Of a DNA stretch of 7,002 nt, positions 5,527-7,002 are shown in pieces. The stretch is from Angelakisella sp. (GTDB lineage Bacteria > Bacillota > Clostridia > Oscillospirales > Ruminococcaceae). Where the stretch lies: positions 1-7,002 of the forward strand of contig JAAWEO010000108.1 of NCBI GenBank assembly GCA_022794295.1, in the 5' to 3' direction. Every line of letters begins with the position of its first letter. Position 1 is the first letter of the stretch. Both the position numbers and the translations under genes were made by a program. Below the pieces are notes generated by a model. It had not been told where the DNA came from and did no database searches. It saw nothing but the letters and a program-made list of their open reading frames with translations.

Positions 5527-5679
5527 CCGCCGGAGGCACCAAAACACTGCACCCAGGACCGAGAAACAGACACGTTCAAGAAACAGCCCTGCAAGATGCA
5601 ACAAATTGCCGTTTTTATCGTTACATATAAGAGGGGAATGCCAAGAATATGAATATTTTGTTATTTCCTGCCAAAGGGT

Positions 5680-5708
5680 TTGACACCACCCCCCGATTAT
5701 AGTAAAAT
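5680..5708 (+). promoter_or_regulatory. strong sigma-A promoter of pyk
   Basis: A perfect -35 TTGACA (5680-5685) is followed after 17 bases by TAAAAT (5703-5708), five of six match to the -10 consensus. Transcription should begin near 5714-5716, giving a leader of about 98 bases before the pyk ATG. The near-consensus boxes fit high constitutive expression of a glycolytic gene. Confidence 0.85.
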
Positions 5709-5720
5709 TATGCTGATATG

Positions 5721-5738
5721 ACTCGCTTTTTTGCGGGT
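5721..5738 (+). promoter_or_regulatory. hairpin at the 5' end of the pyk leader
   Basis: ACTCGC (5721-5726) can pair with GCGGGT (5733-5738), including one G-T pair, around a loop of six T. It would lie within about ten bases of the predicted transcript start. Hairpins so near a 5' end can protect mRNA from decay; that role is inference here. It does not resemble a terminator because the T-run is the loop. Confidence 0.4.
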
Positions 5739-5812
5739 ATGGTAATAGTGTCTCTTTTTTGAATCAGATTTATGTGGAACCGATTTTTAGTGGATGGGAA
5801 GTGCTTGCCTAT

Positions 5813-7002
5813 ATGCGAAAAACAAAAATTATCTGTACCCTGGGCCCAGCATCGGAAAAGGAAAGTATCCTTCGGGAAATGATGCTCCGGGGGATGAATG
5901 TCTGCCGGTTTAATTTTTCCCATGGTACCCATGAGGAGCATAAGAAAAAATTGGATCTGGTAAAGCGCCTCCGGGAGGAGCTTCGCCTGCCCGTCGCCGC
6001 TATGCTGGATACCCGGGGACCGGAGATCCGCTTGGGCGACTTCGAAAGCGGCAGCGTCCTGCTGGAAGCCGGAGCGGAGTTTACCCTGACCACCCGGGAT
6101 GTCCTGGGTAACCAGGGGATCGCCTCTGTTACCTATCAGGGCTTGCCCGGGGATGTGACCCCCGGCGGGCGGATCCTGATCGATGACGGCCTGGTGGAGC
6201 TTACCATCCGCTCTGTTACCGATACCGATATCGCCTGTACCGTGGTCAACGGGGGAAAGATCTCGAACCATAAGGGGATCAATGTCCCCGGGGTCTCCCT
6301 CTCGATGCCTTATCTAAGTGACAGCGATAAGGCGGACCTTCTTTTCGGGATTCGGGAGGGCTTCGACTTTGTGGCCGCTTCCTTTGTCCGTACCGCCCAG
6401 GATGTCCTTGCCATCAAGGGCTTTCTCAACGAAAACGGCGGGCGCCAGATCAAAATCATCGCCAAAATCGAAAATGCCGAGGGCGTCCGGAACCTGGACG
6501 AGATCCTGGCAGTCTCCGGGGGGATCATGGTGGCCCGGGGCGACCTGGGGGTGGAGGTGGATATGCAGGAGATCCCCATCCTCCAGAAGATGATGATCCG
6601 CAAGTGCTATACCGCCGGTAAGGTGGTCATCACCGCCACCCAAATGCTGGAGAGTATGGGAAGCCACCCCCGCCCCACCCGGGCGGAGGTCAACGACGTG
6701 GCAAATGCCATCTACGACGGGACTAGCGCCATTATGCTCTCTGGGGAGACCGCCGCCGGCATGTACCCCCTGGAGGCCCTTACCACCATGTCCACCATTG
6801 CCGAGCGCACCGAAAAGGATATCAACTACCGCGGCCGCTTCCGCCAGCGGGATAACGGCCCGGCCTCCAGCAATATCACCGATGCCATCAGCCATGCCAC
6901 CTGTACCACCGCCATGGATATCGGCGCCGCCGCTATTATCCCCATCTCCAAGTCGGGGCGTACCGCCCGGATGGTGAGCAAATACCGGTGCAGCATCCCC
7001 AT
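5813..7002 (+). CDS. pyk: pyruvate kinase, 3' end cut by the window
   Basis: Converts phosphoenolpyruvate and ADP to pyruvate and ATP, the last step of glycolysis, in the cytoplasm. The 396 codons present run without interruption to the window edge. The family usually has about 470-480 residues, or near 585 with a C-terminal extension, so roughly 75-190 are missing. The start MRKTKIICTLGP aligns with the family amino terminus. Visible motifs are CRFNFSHG (31-38, substrate-binding Arg32), LDTRGPEIR (65-73), the B-domain (about 72-168), the signature IIAKIENAEG (215-224, catalytic Lys218, metal-binding Glu220), MVARGDLGVE (239-248, Asp244), TQMLESM (276-282) and LSGETA (309-314). The C-terminal allosteric domain begins near 353 and reaches the SKSGRTAR loop (379-386). 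The ribosome binding site is weak: GGGAAG (5796-5801), 11 bases before the ATG. GTG codons in frame at 5801 and 5774 are possible but less family-like starts. It has its own promoter and is separate from the efflux operon. Confidence 0.96.
   Translation, partial: MRKTKIICTLGPASEKESILREMMLRGMNVCRFNFSHGTHEEHKKKLDLVKRLREELRLPVAAMLDTRGPEIRLGDFESGSVLLEAGAEFTLTTRDVLGNQGIASVTYQGLPGDVTPGGRILIDDGLVELTIRSVTDTDIACTVVNGGKISNHKGINVPGVSLSMPYLSDSDKADLLFGIREGFDFVAASFVRTAQDVLAIKGFLNENGGRQIKIIAKIENAEGVRNLDEILAVSGGIMVARGDLGVEVDMQEIPILQKMMIRKCYTAGKVVITATQMLESMGSHPRPTRAEVNDVANAIYDGTSAIMLSGETAAGMYPLEALTTMSTIAERTEKDINYRGRFRQRDNGPASSNITDAISHATCTTAMDIGAAAIIPISKSGRTARMVSKYRCSIP

Larger units (their letters stand above)
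5442..5679. other. non-coding gap between the efflux terminator and the pyk promoter
   Basis: This 238-base stretch has no frame with convincing coding character. Its left part (5442-5540) is GC-rich and holds a C-run cluster and the hairpin repeat described separately. Its right part (5590-5679) becomes AT-rich, as expected upstream of a promoter, and contains the small palindrome AATAT-GA-ATATT (5646-5657). A GAGGGG followed by an ATG (5638) starts only a four-codon frame. I see no Rex, CcpA or other operator I could defend. Confidence 0.5.

Noticed and set aside
3759..5594. Open frame of 611 codons on the minus strand opposite the permease
   Set aside because: Gly/His/Gln-rich composition typical of antisense to GC-rich genes. 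It starts upstream through the terminator hairpin and has no family motif. The plus-strand RND permease explains the same bases fully.
5649..5702. Seventeen-codon frame MNILLFPAKGFDTTPRL before pyk
   Set aside because: The GAGGGG upstream is 12 bases or more from its ATG, and the frame overlaps the near-perfect -35 box and the spacer of the pyk promoter, so it would not be on the pyk transcript.
1..7002. CRISPR array, insertion sequence, integrase or phage genes
   Set aside because: No regularly spaced direct repeats, transposase or integrase motifs, or terminal inverted repeats with target duplication were seen anywhere in the window.

Overview
The window looks like chromosomal DNA from a GC-rich, Gram-positive anaerobe of the Clostridia, most plausibly an Oscillospiraceae-type gut bacterium. 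This is inferred from strong AGGAGG-type ribosome binding sites, sigma-A-like promoters, an RND adaptor with a lipobox instead of an ordinary signal peptide, G/C at most third codon positions, and the Firmicutes flavour of the pyruvate kinase and RND permease. No 16S rRNA or other taxonomic marker is present, so the family-level guess is soft.

Layout: (1) Positions 1-240 are GC-rich with several hairpins and no convincing gene; the first 39 bases could be the tail of an upstream gene. (2) Positions 241-359 are an AT-richer control region with two candidate sigma-A promoters, each carrying a small inverted repeat at or near its -10. (3) Positions 360-5387 are a tight three-gene operon on the plus strand: a cysteine-rich MarR-family regulator, a lipoprotein RND periplasmic adaptor (membrane fusion protein) with an unusually long coiled-coil hairpin, and a 1029-residue RND permease. 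The regulator and adaptor genes overlap by one base (TGATG), and 16 bases separate adaptor from permease. (4) A textbook intrinsic terminator lies at 5405-5441. (5) Positions 5442-5679 are non-coding, with a C-rich run and a hairpin repeat sharing a 14-base core with one at 192-205. (6) A strong promoter at 5680-5708 and a leader of about 100 bases precede pyruvate kinase (pyk), which starts at 5813 and runs off the end of the window after 396 codons.

How it works together: the adaptor and permease should form an export pump in the cell membrane, and the MarR protein very likely represses its own operon until a ligand or thiol-reactive compound releases it. No TolC-like outer-membrane channel gene is present, as expected for a single-membrane cell. 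Pyruvate kinase is a separate housekeeping transcription unit.

I see no clear sign of a wholly new system. The points most worth following are the intergenic GCGAAGC hairpin repeat, the unassigned structured segment at the left end, the long adaptor hairpin, the changed charged residues in the permease membrane core, and the cysteine-rich regulator.
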